The position numbers and the translations under genes were made by a program. Below the pieces are notes generated by a model. That model saw nothing but the letters and a program-made list of their open reading frames with translations, ran no database searches and had not been told where the DNA came from. A stretch of DNA of 64,000 nucleotides from Burkholderia sp. HI2500 (GTDB taxonomy: Bacteria; Pseudomonadota; Gammaproteobacteria; Burkholderiales; Burkholderiaceae): positions 1,116,001 through 1,180,000 of the forward strand of contig NZ_NKFL01000006.1 in NCBI RefSeq assembly GCF_002223055.1, written 5' to 3'. Below, one piece after another: positions 42,608-50,927 of the stretch. Numbering within the stretch: position 1 is the first letter of the stretch; every line of letters begins with the position of its first letter.

Positions 42608-43050
42608 GTCCGTCTCCTGGCAGCCGTGAACGAGCCGCCGTCATTGTCGATGTCAATGCGCGACCGTTCATGCCGATCCCGGCATGCCGAAAACGAAATA
42701 ATCTCCGCTGGCGTTTTCTAAATTAGAAACGACACGGATATTGCGTCAATCCGATGGGAATCGCCGCGGATTATCCGTATGTTCCGGAACAATCCGGAAA
42801 ACGGATCGGGCCTTTCACGGAATACGCCCGCGCGGCCCGTTCGACGCGGCTGTGCGCGTGACGGACGGCGACGGGATCAATCGCTTTCGGCGCGAACGAA
42901 CACGCGTCGAAGGTGCGCGATCAGGCGCACGCAATATGCAGGCGGGATTATAGGGAGGATCAGCAGTTTCACGCCAGTCGATTTTCGGGAAAATCGCGGG
43001 GCGTGAAACTGGCAGTGGAATTCGAATGCGGGCGACTCCCGCGCTCGGAT
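42608..43050. other. Permease promoter side with a large near-palindrome
   Basis: No gene seen. It contains the permease leader (AT-rich near 42690-42740) and a 48-bp near-palindrome close to the stop of the DedA-rhodanese gene. Confidence 0.55.
42964..43011. repeat. 48-bp near-palindrome
   Basis: Outer arms CAGTTTCACGCC/GGCGTGAAACTG (12 bp) enclose a 3x3 mismatch, then inner arms CGATTTT/AAAATCG (7 bp) around CGGG. It lies 40 bp after the DedA-rhodanese stop on the minus strand. It can form a long hairpin, but no T-run follows. Confidence 0.8.
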
Positions 43051-44097
43051 TTATTTCGACAGCGTCGCGCGCACCGTATATTCGCCTTCGATCGCACCGT
43101 GATCCGGCCGCACGAAATACCGCGACGCATCGAGATCGGCCGGCATCGGCTCGACCGGGTAGCCGTGCTTCTCCCACGCATCGAGGCCGCCCTTCAGCGC
43201 GCGGATGTTGTGGATCATCTTTTTGCGCTGCATCTTCGCGATCAGGCGCTTCGCGGTGGCCTCGTTCGGGCATACGCAATACACGACGATCGGCCGCTTC
43301 AGCATTTCAGGATCGAGCAGGTCCGGCGAATCGAGGTCGACCGGCACCGCGCCGGCGATCCGGTACGGTTCGCGCTCGCGGATCGCTTTCGGCCGCGCGT
43401 CGAAGATCAGCGGCGGCTCGTCCGACGTCATCATTTCGACGAGCTGCGGCGGCGAGATGCGCACCTGCGCGAGATAGCGGCGGAACTGCACGCGACGCAC
43501 CCAGCGGTACAGCAGGAACGTGATGAAGATCGCGAGGAATGCATCGAGGATCGTGCCGCCACTCGCGCGCACCCACAGCACGAACTGGACGATCTGGTCG
43601 TGAATGGCCGCGCCGCCGACCAGCCAGAACGCGGCCCACAGCGATGCGCCGGCCAGGTCCCAGAACAGGAACACGCCGACGCCGATCGCGGTCGTGCCGA
43701 GCAGCGGTGCCGACACCAGGCCGAGGCCCGGCAGGAATTTGGACAGCACCAGCAGCGGCGCGCCGTATCTTTCGAATACGTTACGTGCGAAACGCAGCGT
43801 CGTGTCGAGCGACAGCGAGAAGCGCACGAGGCCGTTCAGCAGGCGCCGGCCGCGGGTGCGGCCCATGAAGAACCACAGCGAATCGGCCAGCATCGTCGCG
43901 CCGATCGCCGCCGCGAACATGCTGACCCAGGACGCCTGCCCCATTGCCGCCATCGTGCCGCCGAGAATCAGCATCGGCACGGCCGGCACCGGCACGCCGA
44001 GCTGCGTGATCAACACGCTCGCGAACACGGCCCACGGGCCGAGCGACGATGGAATAGCGATGGGAAAGTGCCACACGGCGGCGCTCCTGGAAGGCAT
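43051..44097 (-). CDS. DedA membrane protein fused to a rhodanese domain
   Basis: Protein of 348 aa. Residues ~10-205 are a DedA/VTT membrane domain (LGVPVPAVPMLILGGTMAA and the family core GRTRGRRLLNGLVRF, then VLSKFLPGLGLVSAPLLG). Residues ~230-330 are a rhodanese domain with the likely active Cys in IVVYCVCPNEATAKRL, followed by GGLDAWEKHGYPVEPM. DedA proteins act as lipid scramblases/carriers; a C-terminal rhodanese occurs in some members and suggests sulfur or thiol chemistry at the membrane. The start was set at MPSRSAAVWHFP, the first ATG near the domain. Single gene. Confidence 0.9.
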   Translation of the reverse strand: MPSRSAAVWHFPIAIPSSLGPWAVFASVLITQLGVPVPAVPMLILGGTMAAMGQASWVSMFAAAIGATMLADSLWFFMGRTRGRRLLNGLVRFSLSLDTTLRFARNVFERYGAPLLVLSKFLPGLGLVSAPLLGTTAIGVGVFLFWDLAGASLWAAFWLVGGAAIHDQIVQFVLWVRASGGTILDAFLAIFITFLLYRWVRRVQFRRYLAQVRISPPQLVEMMTSDEPPLIFDARPKAIREREPYRIAGAVPVDLDSPDLLDPEMLKRPIVVYCVCPNEATAKRLIAKMQRKKMIHNIRALKGGLDAWEKHGYPVEPMPADLDASRYFVRPDHGAIEGEYTVRATLSK

Positions 44098-44251
44098 GCA
44101 GCCGTGCGACGAGGGCCGTCGGCACCGCTGGGCAACGGCCGCCGCGGCACGCCCGCGGCCGACCCGATGCATCACGGCATTCTAAACGGGTTTGGCCGCG
44201 ACCGCGCGGAACACGCACCATCGGCACGGGCTTCGCGCCCTTCCGTGACAG

Positions 44252-44758
44252 TCACATGTCCGTGCGCTGGGCAAGCTGCCCGACGTGTTCCGCGTAGTCG
44301 GGAAACGCGGCAGCCAGCGCGGCCGCGTCGGCCAGTTCGAATTCCGCGAACTCGAAGCCCGGCGCCACCGTGCAGCCGACGAGCGCGACATGCTCCGGCA
44401 ACGCGCAGCGCGCGCCGAACCAGCTCCCTGCCCGCACGACCGCCTGGAACACGGTGCCCGGATGCGTGAGCGGGTTGCCGAGGCGGTGGATCGTCAGCCC
44501 GTCGCGCGCGTCGAGCACCCATACTTCGATCGGGTCGCCGGCGTAGAAATGCCAGACTTCGTCGGAGCGGATCCGGTGCCACGACGAATACGCGCCGTCG
44601 CACAACAGGTAGTAGATCGCAGTCGACGCGGCGCGTGGCGCGCCGTCGGCCGGACGCACGACCGAATCGGCCGCACGGTAGGTTTCGCGGAAATAGCCGC
44701 CTTCGGGATGCGGCTGCAGGTCGAACTGGCGAATCAGGTCGGTAGCGGAGATCGGCAT
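44252..44758 (-). CDS. DUF985/cupin-5 family protein
   Basis: Cupin of 168 aa. HPEGGYFRETYRA near the N-terminus and SSWHRIRSDEVWHFYAGDPIEVWVLDARDG in the middle are the hallmark of the cupin_5 (DUF985) family, with GCTVAPGFEFAEFELAD near the end. His and Glu positions (HRIRSDE-x-WH) could bind a metal. Enzymatic role is unknown. It ends close to the DedA-rhodanese gene and is on the same strand, so they may share a transcript. Confidence 0.92.
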   Translation of the reverse strand: MPISATDLIRQFDLQPHPEGGYFRETYRAADSVVRPADGAPRAASTAIYYLLCDGAYSSWHRIRSDEVWHFYAGDPIEVWVLDARDGLTIHRLGNPLTHPGTVFQAVVRAGSWFGARCALPEHVALVGCTVAPGFEFAEFELADAAALAAAFPDYAEHVGQLAQRTDM

Positions 44759-45123
44759 GGCGGATGACGTCGGTGAAGTAAGGAACCGGGCACCCGGCGT
44801 ACGGCCTCGCCTCGCTCATCGCGAACGCGGTCGCATAGCGCCGGATGCTGCTGCGTCGATCGCCGCGGCCATGCGCACGGCGAACAAGCGGACACCGGTC
44901 GATGCTGCCAGAACTGCATGTCGGGATGCAACCGCCGGCACGCGATTGCGCGCGTGGGGTACATCGGGTGTGCCGCCCTCGCGCGCCCGATGAGCCGCGA
45001 CAGCCGCGCTCACACGCCGTGCGGCGGGCGTTTCCGTTTCATCACGCCGTCATCCGACGAATGCGCGAGACGGCCGCCACCCGCGACCGCCCGTGCGTCA
45101 ACGTCGGTGCATCGCCGCGTGCG
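44759..45123. other. Gene-free stretch
   Basis: No supported gene. It covers the cupin promoter side and the end of the universal stress gene. No repeats or strong dyads seen. Confidence 0.5.
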
Positions 45124-45594
45124 TCACGCAGCCGCCGAGGTGCCGGGCTCGCTATGCCGCACCAGCAGCACGGGCCGGTCGGCCGCGCGCAGCAGCGATT
45201 CGGCGACGCTGCCGAGCAGCAGCCGGCGCAGGCCATGCCGCCCGCTCGTGCCCATCACGATCAGGTCGGCATCGGCTTCGGCCGCCGTGCGCATCAGCAC
45301 GGTGGCGACATCCTCGCCGTACGCGTCGAGCGCGCGCACGGTGCCCGATACATGCTGCTGCGCGAGCACTGCCTTCGCATCGTCGAGCACCGGCGTCACG
45401 GCATCGGTCGCGGCCGCATCGCCGTCGCGCGCGGCAGCGAAGCCCGCATCGACGTCGACGAGCTGCGGCCGGTGCTCGACGACATACGCGCAGGTCACTT
45501 CGCCGCCGGACGCCGCCGCGATCCGGATCGCCTCGTTCAGCGCGAGACGCGCGCTCGGGCTGCCGTCGAGCCCGACGAAAATCCGCTTGTACAT
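45124..45594 (-). CDS. Universal stress protein, single UspA domain
   Basis: Protein of 156 aa. The start MYKRIFVGLDGSPSARLALNEAIRIA and the ATP loop VMGTSGRHGLRRLLLGSVAESLLRAADRPVLLVR are complete. An FNR-like site lies 118-131 bp upstream. It is monocistronic, with the start set at the ATG of MYKRIF. Confidence 0.94.
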   Translation of the reverse strand: MYKRIFVGLDGSPSARLALNEAIRIAAASGGEVTCAYVVEHRPQLVDVDAGFAAARDGDAAATDAVTPVLDDAKAVLAQQHVSGTVRALDAYGEDVATVLMRTAAEADADLIVMGTSGRHGLRRLLLGSVAESLLRAADRPVLLVRHSEPGTSAAA

Positions 45595-45917
45595 GGTCCG
45601 TCCCTCCGACCGGGCACGCATCGCGCGTCGCGCGACGGCGGCCCGTTATCGCCACCCGGCCCGGTGCCGGGTGGTCTGCCGAACAGTCTGCCCCACGTGC
45701 CGACGCGCCCGTTGATGCGCGTCAAGCGCGGCCGGCGCGCCCGCTGCTTCACGCCGGTTGCCGCAATTTCTAGTGCCCCCATTACATAAAACGTGTAAAT
45801 CGCGCACAATTTCATCTTGAAAATAGACGTTGCGTGCAGCCGGCGCGAGTTTTGCCCGGTTTTGCTGTGCCGCTCCCGGTGCCAGGGCGCGGCCCCTGAC
45901 AACAGAATGCCAATCGA
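45595..45917. other. Divergent promoter region of the USP and the CHASE kinase
   Basis: No gene seen. It contains an FNR-like site at 45712-45725 and an AT-rich stretch near 45770-45830 that could hold the kinase promoter. Confidence 0.55.
45712..45725 (-). promoter_or_regulatory. FNR-like site upstream of the USP
   Basis: TTGATGCGCGTCAA fits TTGAY-N4-RTCAA, with one base off the E. coli FNR consensus (A to G in the right arm). It lies 118 bp upstream of the single-domain USP start. Confidence 0.55.
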
Positions 45918-48026
45918 ATGACCGCAAGTGGAACCCCGACGCGTGACGCCCGAGGGCCCACGCGCCTCCAGATCATGTTACGCCAGCCGCTCGCGGCTGG
46001 TGTCGTTGCACTGTGCGCCGGCGCCGTGCTGTCGCTCGGCGTCGCGCTGCTCGTGCGCGAGCAGTGGCAAGGCGCTGTCCATACGCGTTTCGAACGCCGC
46101 ACGACGCATGTGACGGCCATGCTCCGCCACGAGCTGCAATCCGGCGCGGCCGTGCTCGAAGGCGCGCGCGGCGCGTTCAGCCTCGTCCCGGGCATGACGC
46201 CCGAACAATGGCGCCGGTATGCGGAGATGATCGACCTCGACAGCGGCCGCTCGCCGGTGCGCCAGATCGGCTATGCGCCGCTGCCGCCCGCGACGCGCAC
46301 CGCCCTCGCCGGCGCGAAGCCGATGCCGGCCGGCACGCTCGCGACCGCCGCGCTCAGCGCACCGGCGTCGAATTCACCGGTCGTGCGCTTCGGCGCGTCC
46401 GATGCGGCGCCGCTCACGCGCGCGCTGCAGACCGGCGACGTCGCGCTCGGCGTCCACCCGGCCGACGACGACACGTCGCGCGATGCCCGCACCTTCACGC
46501 TGTTCCTGCCGGTTGCCGCGTCGCCGCGTGCGGCCGCCGCACTGCCCGGCCTGCGCGAAACCGGCGCCGACGGCGTGCTGTTCGCGGCGTTGAGCCCGCG
46601 GCGCCTGGTCGAGCGGGCGCTCGACGCGGAACGCGGGATCGACGTGTGGATCACCGCCGGCGGCGATCGGCGCGCGATCGTCAGCGTCGAAACGACGACC
46701 GACGAGGCGTCGGCATCGCCCGACCTGATGCGGCGCACCGACGAGCTGAATTTCGGCGGCACCGTACTGACGCTCGCGTATTCCGCGGACGGCCGCCCGA
46801 GCGCCACCGGCGCGCAACGCGCGGCCGGCACCGTGCTTGCCGCGGGGCTGATCGCGTCGATCGCATTCGCGGTGCTGATCCATGCGCTGCTTCGCGGCCG
46901 CATCGCGGTCGATTCGGGCGCGAGCAGCCGCGGCATCCTCAACGAGGCGCGGATGATGGGCATCATCCGTTCGTCGATGGAAGCGATCATCACGATCGAC
47001 GAAAAGCAGACGGTCGTGATCTTCAATCCGATGGCCGAGCAGGTGTTCGGCGTATCCGCGATGGAGGCAATCGGTGCGCCGCTGTCGCGCTTCATCCCCG
47101 AGCGGTTCCGCGCCGCGCACGCCAAGCACGTCGACCAGTTCGGCGTGACGGGCGTGTCCGAGCGGCAGATGGGCCGCCAGCGGGTGCTGTTCGGGCTGCG
47201 CGCCAACGGCGAGGAATTCCCGATCGAGGCGTCGATCTCGCAGATCCGCGACGCGTCCGGCAAGCTCTATACGGTGATGCTGCGCGACATCACCGAGCGG
47301 CAGCGCGCCGAGAACGCGCTGAAGCAGTCGCGCGAGGAATTGCGCGAACTGTCCGCGAACCTGCAGAACGTGCGCGAGGAGGAAAAGACCCGCATCGCGC
47401 GCGAACTGCACGACGACCTCGGCCAGCAGCTCACCGCGCTGAAGATGGATCTGTCGGTGGTCGAACAGCAGCTGCGCGTGCCGGGTCGCACACACCCCGA
47501 CGAAGACGTGCAGACGCACCTGCAGGGCATGCGGCGGCTGATCGACGCGACGGTCGCGTCGGTGCGGCGCATCGCGGCCGACCTGCGGCCCGTGATGCTC
47601 GACGATCTCGGCCTCGTGCCGGCGATCGAATGGCTTGCGAACGATTTCACGAACCGCTACGGAATCGATGTCGAACGGCACATCGAAACCGGCGGGCTCA
47701 CGTTCACCAGCGCGGGCGCGACCACGTTGTTCCGGATCGTCCAGGAAGCGCTGACGAACGTCGCGCGCCACGCGGATGCGACGCGCGTCGCGCTGCGGCT
47801 CGACGTCGAGGAAGGCTTCTGCGTGTTGCGTGTCGCGGACAACGGCCGCGGCTCGGCGCCCGGCGGCCCGGCCCATGAAGACAAATCGTTCGGCCTGATC
47901 GGCATTCGCGAACGCGCCCACATGCTGGGCGGCAGCGTGACGATCGACACCGCGCTCGCGCGCGGTTTCTCGATCACCGTCGCGCTCCCGCTCAGTACCG
48001 TCCAACAGGAAACGCTCATCTCATGA
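45918..48026 (+). CDS. Sensor histidine kinase with CHASE and PAS domains
   Basis: NarX/DegS-like kinase of 702 aa. A first membrane helix (GVVALCAGAVLSLGVALLV) precedes a periplasmic CHASE domain (~60-280, EGARGAFSLVPGMTPEQWRRYAEMIDL) and a second helix (GTVLAAGLIASIAFAVLIHALL). Then come a PAS domain (GIIRSSMEAIITIDEKQTVVIFNPMAEQVFG), a HisKA_3 domain with phospho-His in RIARELHDDLGQQLTALKMDL, and a HATPase (GLVPAIEWLANDF, ADNGRGSAPGG, FGLIGIRERAHMLGG). The downstream response regulator overlaps it by 4 bp (ATGA), so they are a two-component pair. CHASE domains sense small ligands such as cytokinin-like or peptide signals; this one is unknown. Confidence 0.94.
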   Translation: MTASGTPTRDARGPTRLQIMLRQPLAAGVVALCAGAVLSLGVALLVREQWQGAVHTRFERRTTHVTAMLRHELQSGAAVLEGARGAFSLVPGMTPEQWRRYAEMIDLDSGRSPVRQIGYAPLPPATRTALAGAKPMPAGTLATAALSAPASNSPVVRFGASDAAPLTRALQTGDVALGVHPADDDTSRDARTFTLFLPVAASPRAAAALPGLRETGADGVLFAALSPRRLVERALDAERGIDVWITAGGDRRAIVSVETTTDEASASPDLMRRTDELNFGGTVLTLAYSADGRPSATGAQRAAGTVLAAGLIASIAFAVLIHALLRGRIAVDSGASSRGILNEARMMGIIRSSMEAIITIDEKQTVVIFNPMAEQVFGVSAMEAIGAPLSRFIPERFRAAHAKHVDQFGVTGVSERQMGRQRVLFGLRANGEEFPIEASISQIRDASGKLYTVMLRDITERQRAENALKQSREELRELSANLQNVREEEKTRIARELHDDLGQQLTALKMDLSVVEQQLRVPGRTHPDEDVQTHLQGMRRLIDATVASVRRIAADLRPVMLDDLGLVPAIEWLANDFTNRYGIDVERHIETGGLTFTSAGATTLFRIVQEALTNVARHADATRVALRLDVEEGFCVLRVADNGRGSAPGGPAHEDKSFGLIGIRERAHMLGGSVTIDTALARGFSITVALPLSTVQQETLIS

Positions 48027-48670
48027 TCAAGGTGCTCATCGCCGACGACCATACGCTCGTACGCGACGGTCTGCGGCACATCCTCCAGAACGCCACCGGA
48101 TTCGAGGTGGCCGGCGAAGCCTGCGACGGCCCGTCGACGATCGCGCTGGTGCGCGCCACGCCCGCGCAGGTGCTCGTGCTCGACCTGTCGATGCCGGGCC
48201 GCAACGGCGTCGAACTGATCAAGCAGATCAAGGACGAGAAGCCCGCGCTGCGCGTCCTCGTGCTGACCATGCACGCGGAGCAGCAATACGCTGTGCGCGC
48301 GTTCCGCGCCGGCGCGTCCGGGTATCTGACGAAGGAAAGCGCGAGCGCCGAGCTGGTCGGCGCGGTCACGAAGGTGGCGTCAGGCGGCGTCTACGTGAGC
48401 CTCGCGATGGCCGAGCAGTTCGCGCAGAGCCTGAACGAGCCGGCCGAGACGCTGCCGCACCAGCGGCTGTCCGACCGCGAATTCGACGTGTTCCGGCGGA
48501 TCGCCGCCGGCCAGACGCTGACCGAGATCGCCAACGCGCTGTGCGTGAGCGCGAAGACGGTCAGCACGTACAAGACGCGGATCCTGGAAAAGATGCAGAT
48601 GCCGCACGAAGCGGCGCTGGTGCGGTACGCGATGCGGCACAAGCTGCTCGACGAAACGGACGACGTGTAA
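48023..48670 (+). CDS. NarL/FixJ-family response regulator
   Basis: Protein of 215 aa. The receiver has DD near residue 10, the phospho-Asp in VLVLDLSMPGRNG near 54 and a conserved Lys in GYLTKESAS. The C-terminal LuxR-type helix-turn-helix reads RLSDREFDVFRRIAAGQTLTEIANALCVSAKTVSTYKTRI. It overlaps the kinase by an ATGA junction and is its cognate partner. The 3' end abuts a short tandem duplication that includes the stop codon. Confidence 0.96.
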   Translation: MIKVLIADDHTLVRDGLRHILQNATGFEVAGEACDGPSTIALVRATPAQVLVLDLSMPGRNGVELIKQIKDEKPALRVLVLTMHAEQQYAVRAFRAGASGYLTKESASAELVGAVTKVASGGVYVSLAMAEQFAQSLNEPAETLPHQRLSDREFDVFRRIAAGQTLTEIANALCVSAKTVSTYKTRILEKMQMPHEAALVRYAMRHKLLDETDDV

Positions 48671-48694
48671 CGGACGACGTGTAACGGACGACGT
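48656..48694. repeat. 14-bp tandem repeat across the stop codon
   Basis: ACGGACGACGTGTA occurs twice in full (48656-48669, 48670-48683), then as ACGGACGACGT (48684-48694). The first copy contains the end of the response regulator, the TAA sitting at its junction. A 14-bp unit is not a multiple of 3, so expansion would change the C-terminus only beyond the stop. Confidence 0.8.
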
Positions 48695-48751
48695 CCGGCA
48701 GCGGCGGGATGGCAGGTGCCGCCGGCCGGGCGGCGCGCCCTGCTTACCCGC

Positions 48752-49156
48752 TCACTTCGCCGGCACGGGGCACGCGAGATCGCCTTCCTCGCAGGACAGA
48801 TAGCCCTTCAGCGTTTCGGTGCGCAATTTCGTCAGATCGTCGAGGCAGGTCGACACGACCATCGGATACACGCTGCCGCCCTCGGCGTTCGCGCTGGAGA
48901 AGTTGCATTCGGCATCGCGGTACGCGATCCACGCACGCTGCGCATTCACGAGTTTGTCGGCAAGCGGCCGCGCGTCGCGCAGGCGTGCGGTGACGGCCTG
49001 GTACGTCCGGTTCAGCTCCCCGTCGGTTTTCTTGTACGCGCGATCGGCGCACGCCGTCATCGCCGCCTGATCCGTCGCGTCGGCACAATTCGCCTGCGCG
49101 TGGGCGAGGTTCGCCGCCAGCGCGAGCAAGCACAGCAGACCGGTCAAGACACGCAT
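48752..49156 (-). CDS. LprI-like lysozyme inhibitor family protein (DUF1311)
   Basis: Exported protein of 134 aa. The signal peptide (LTGLLCLLALAANLAHAQA) is followed by a mature helical DUF1311 domain with NCADATDQAAMTACADRAYKKTDGELNRTYQAV, then AQRAWIAYRDAECNFSS. The cysteine pattern and length match the LprI family, named for inhibition of lysozyme in Mycobacterium; a housekeeping role is unproved. The start was set at MRVLTGLL, with upstream codons of poor coding composition. Confidence 0.9.
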   Translation of the reverse strand: MRVLTGLLCLLALAANLAHAQANCADATDQAAMTACADRAYKKTDGELNRTYQAVTARLRDARPLADKLVNAQRAWIAYRDAECNFSSANAEGGSVYPMVVSTCLDDLTKLRTETLKGYLSCEEGDLACPVPAK

Positions 49157-49504
49157 GGATGCTCCTTGTTGTTCGTTGAAGTCGTGGAAGCCGGTGCCGG
49201 GCTTGACGCGCTGACGCGCATCGGCCGCCGTCTCTCGTGGCGACACCGATCGCGATGCTAGCGTACGCGCGCCGGCTTGTCAGCCGGTGTCGCGGCCTGC
49301 GACGGCTTGCATATCGCCCCTGCGCACCTACACTTGAAAATCGATACGCCGCTTCAGGCCCGCGCTATCGCATCCATCCCGTCTCCGCTTCCGCGCATTC
49401 CTCAGCGCATTTCGCGTTCGCATCGCCGAGCGGGGTGACGATTCGTCTGCCAGCCTCCTCCCCCCAGCCCAACGTGCCTTCGCCGTCGCCCCCTGGAGGG
49501 AATC
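49157..49504. other. Gene-free stretch
   Basis: No supported gene. It covers the LprI-like promoter side and the leader of the DUF1326 gene. A long-loop dyad (GCGACACCG...CGGTGTCGC, 38 bp apart) is present but weak. Confidence 0.5.
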
Positions 49505-50107
49505 ATGAGTTATCACCTTGAAGGCCGTCTGCTCGAGGTCTGCAACTGTCGCGTACTCTGCCCGTGCTGGATCGGCGAGGACCCCGATTTCGGCGTCTGC
49601 GACACGATCGTCGCGTGGCATGTCGACAAGGGCACCGTCGACGGCGTCGACGTGGGCGGCAACACGATCGCCGCCGTGTGCCGCGTGCCCGGCAACATCC
49701 TCGAAGGCAACTGGACGGCTGCGATCTACGTCAGCGACACGGCGTCCGAAGCGCAGGAGCAGGCGCTCCTCAAGGTCTACACGGGCCAGGCCGGCGGCCC
49801 GATCGCCGAACTCGCGAAACTGATCGGCACGGTCGTGTCGATCGAACGCGCGCCCATCACGTTCAATGTCGAGGGGGCTCGCGGCACGCTGTCGATCGGC
49901 ACCGATTACCACGCGGAACTCGAGCCGTACCTCGGCCCGAGCGGCGCGCAGACGACGCTGACCGACACCGTGTTCTCGACGGTGCCCGGCGCGCCGGTGT
50001 TCGTCGGCAAGGCGCCCGTCTACCGGTCGAAGAATGCGGCGATCGGCATCGACGTCGACCTGAAGAATCACAACGCGCTGCAGAGCACGTTCCGGTTCGA
50101 CGCGTGA
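49505..50107 (+). CDS. DUF1326 domain protein
   Basis: Soluble protein of 200 aa of the DUF1326 family, whose function is unknown. The N-terminal Cys cluster (LEVCNCRVLCPCW, then FGVCDTIVAW) could bind a metal or cluster. The rest is beta-rich: GTVDGVDVGGNTIAAVCRVPGN and GPIAELAKLIGTVVSIERAPITFN. GGAGGGAATC precedes the ATG. It is followed at once by a DUF2182 membrane gene and an EamA exporter; DUF1326-DUF2182 neighbourhoods recur in proteobacteria, suggesting a joint membrane function. Confidence 0.92.
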   Translation: MSYHLEGRLLEVCNCRVLCPCWIGEDPDFGVCDTIVAWHVDKGTVDGVDVGGNTIAAVCRVPGNILEGNWTAAIYVSDTASEAQEQALLKVYTGQAGGPIAELAKLIGTVVSIERAPITFNVEGARGTLSIGTDYHAELEPYLGPSGAQTTLTDTVFSTVPGAPVFVGKAPVYRSKNAAIGIDVDLKNHNALQSTFRFDA

Positions 50108-50130
50108 CGCGTGATCGCACGCCAACGGTC

Positions 50131-50919
50131 ATGGCCGCGTCGCTGCACCGGCGCCTGTTTCCGCTCGTGCTCGCGAGTCTCGTCGCGTTCGCCTGGCTCA
50201 CCCTGTGGGCGTGGACGCGCAGTCCTTACGGGCGGTACCTCGACCACGGCGACGGCGTGTTGGCCGAACCGTTCAGCACGCTTTGCCGCGCGCTGCCCGG
50301 TGGCGCGCTGTGGCTGCCGGCCGCGTTCACCGCGGCCGGCTGGACGCTGATGATCCTCGCGATGATGCTGCCGACGACGCTGTCGCTGTTCGACGCGTTC
50401 GCCCGCGTCGTCGCGAGCCGACCCGACCAGACGCGCCTGCTGGCGCTCGTCGGCATCGGCTACGTCGCCACGTGGAGCGGCTTCGGCCTCGTCGCGCATG
50501 GGCTGCACGGGCTGCTGCTGGCCGGTGTCGCGCGGGTGCCGGCGCTCGCGTGGCGCGGCTGGCTGATCGGCGCGGCCGTCTTCGCGCTCGCCGGCGCGTT
50601 CCAGTTCAGCGGACTGAAGACGCACTGCCTCGACCGGTGCCGCACGCCGTTCAGTTTCGTGATCAGCCGCTGGCGCGGCCGCACGCCGATGCGTCACGCA
50701 TTTGCATTGGGCGTCAGCCACGGGCTCTTCTGCGTCGGCTGCTGCTGGGCGCTGATGCTGCTGATGTTCGTCGTCGGCGCCGGCAGTCTCGGCTGGATGC
50801 TGGCGCTCGCCGCGTTGATGGCCGTCGAGAAGAACGCGTCGTGGGGGCAGGCGCTCACCGCGCCGCTCGGCGCCGCGTTGTTCGGCGCGGCCGTGCTGAT
50901 CGTCGCCGGCCACGCGTGA
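50131..50919 (+). CDS. DUF2182 membrane protein
   Basis: Inner-membrane protein of 262 aa with about six helices, of the DUF2182 (predicted metal-binding membrane) family. Features are FTAAGWTLMILAMMLPTTLSLFDAF with the family's MMLPTT, LAGAFQFSGLKTHCLDRCRTPF with a CxxxC pair, and GVSHGLFCVGCCWALMLLMF with paired Cys. These Cys/His positions may bind metal. A GTG at 50104 that overlaps the DUF1326 stop is a possible coupled start; the ATG is used here. Its stop lies 8 bp before the EamA gene. Confidence 0.9.
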   Translation: MAASLHRRLFPLVLASLVAFAWLTLWAWTRSPYGRYLDHGDGVLAEPFSTLCRALPGGALWLPAAFTAAGWTLMILAMMLPTTLSLFDAFARVVASRPDQTRLLALVGIGYVATWSGFGLVAHGLHGLLLAGVARVPALAWRGWLIGAAVFALAGAFQFSGLKTHCLDRCRTPFSFVISRWRGRTPMRHAFALGVSHGLFCVGCCWALMLLMFVVGAGSLGWMLALAALMAVEKNASWGQALTAPLGAALFGAAVLIVAGHA

Positions 50920-50927
50920 GGCCCACG

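Noticed and set aside
40823..42721. 632-aa plus-strand frame opposite the permease
   Set aside because: Asp/His/Arg/Gln repeats typical of the antisense of a membrane protein.
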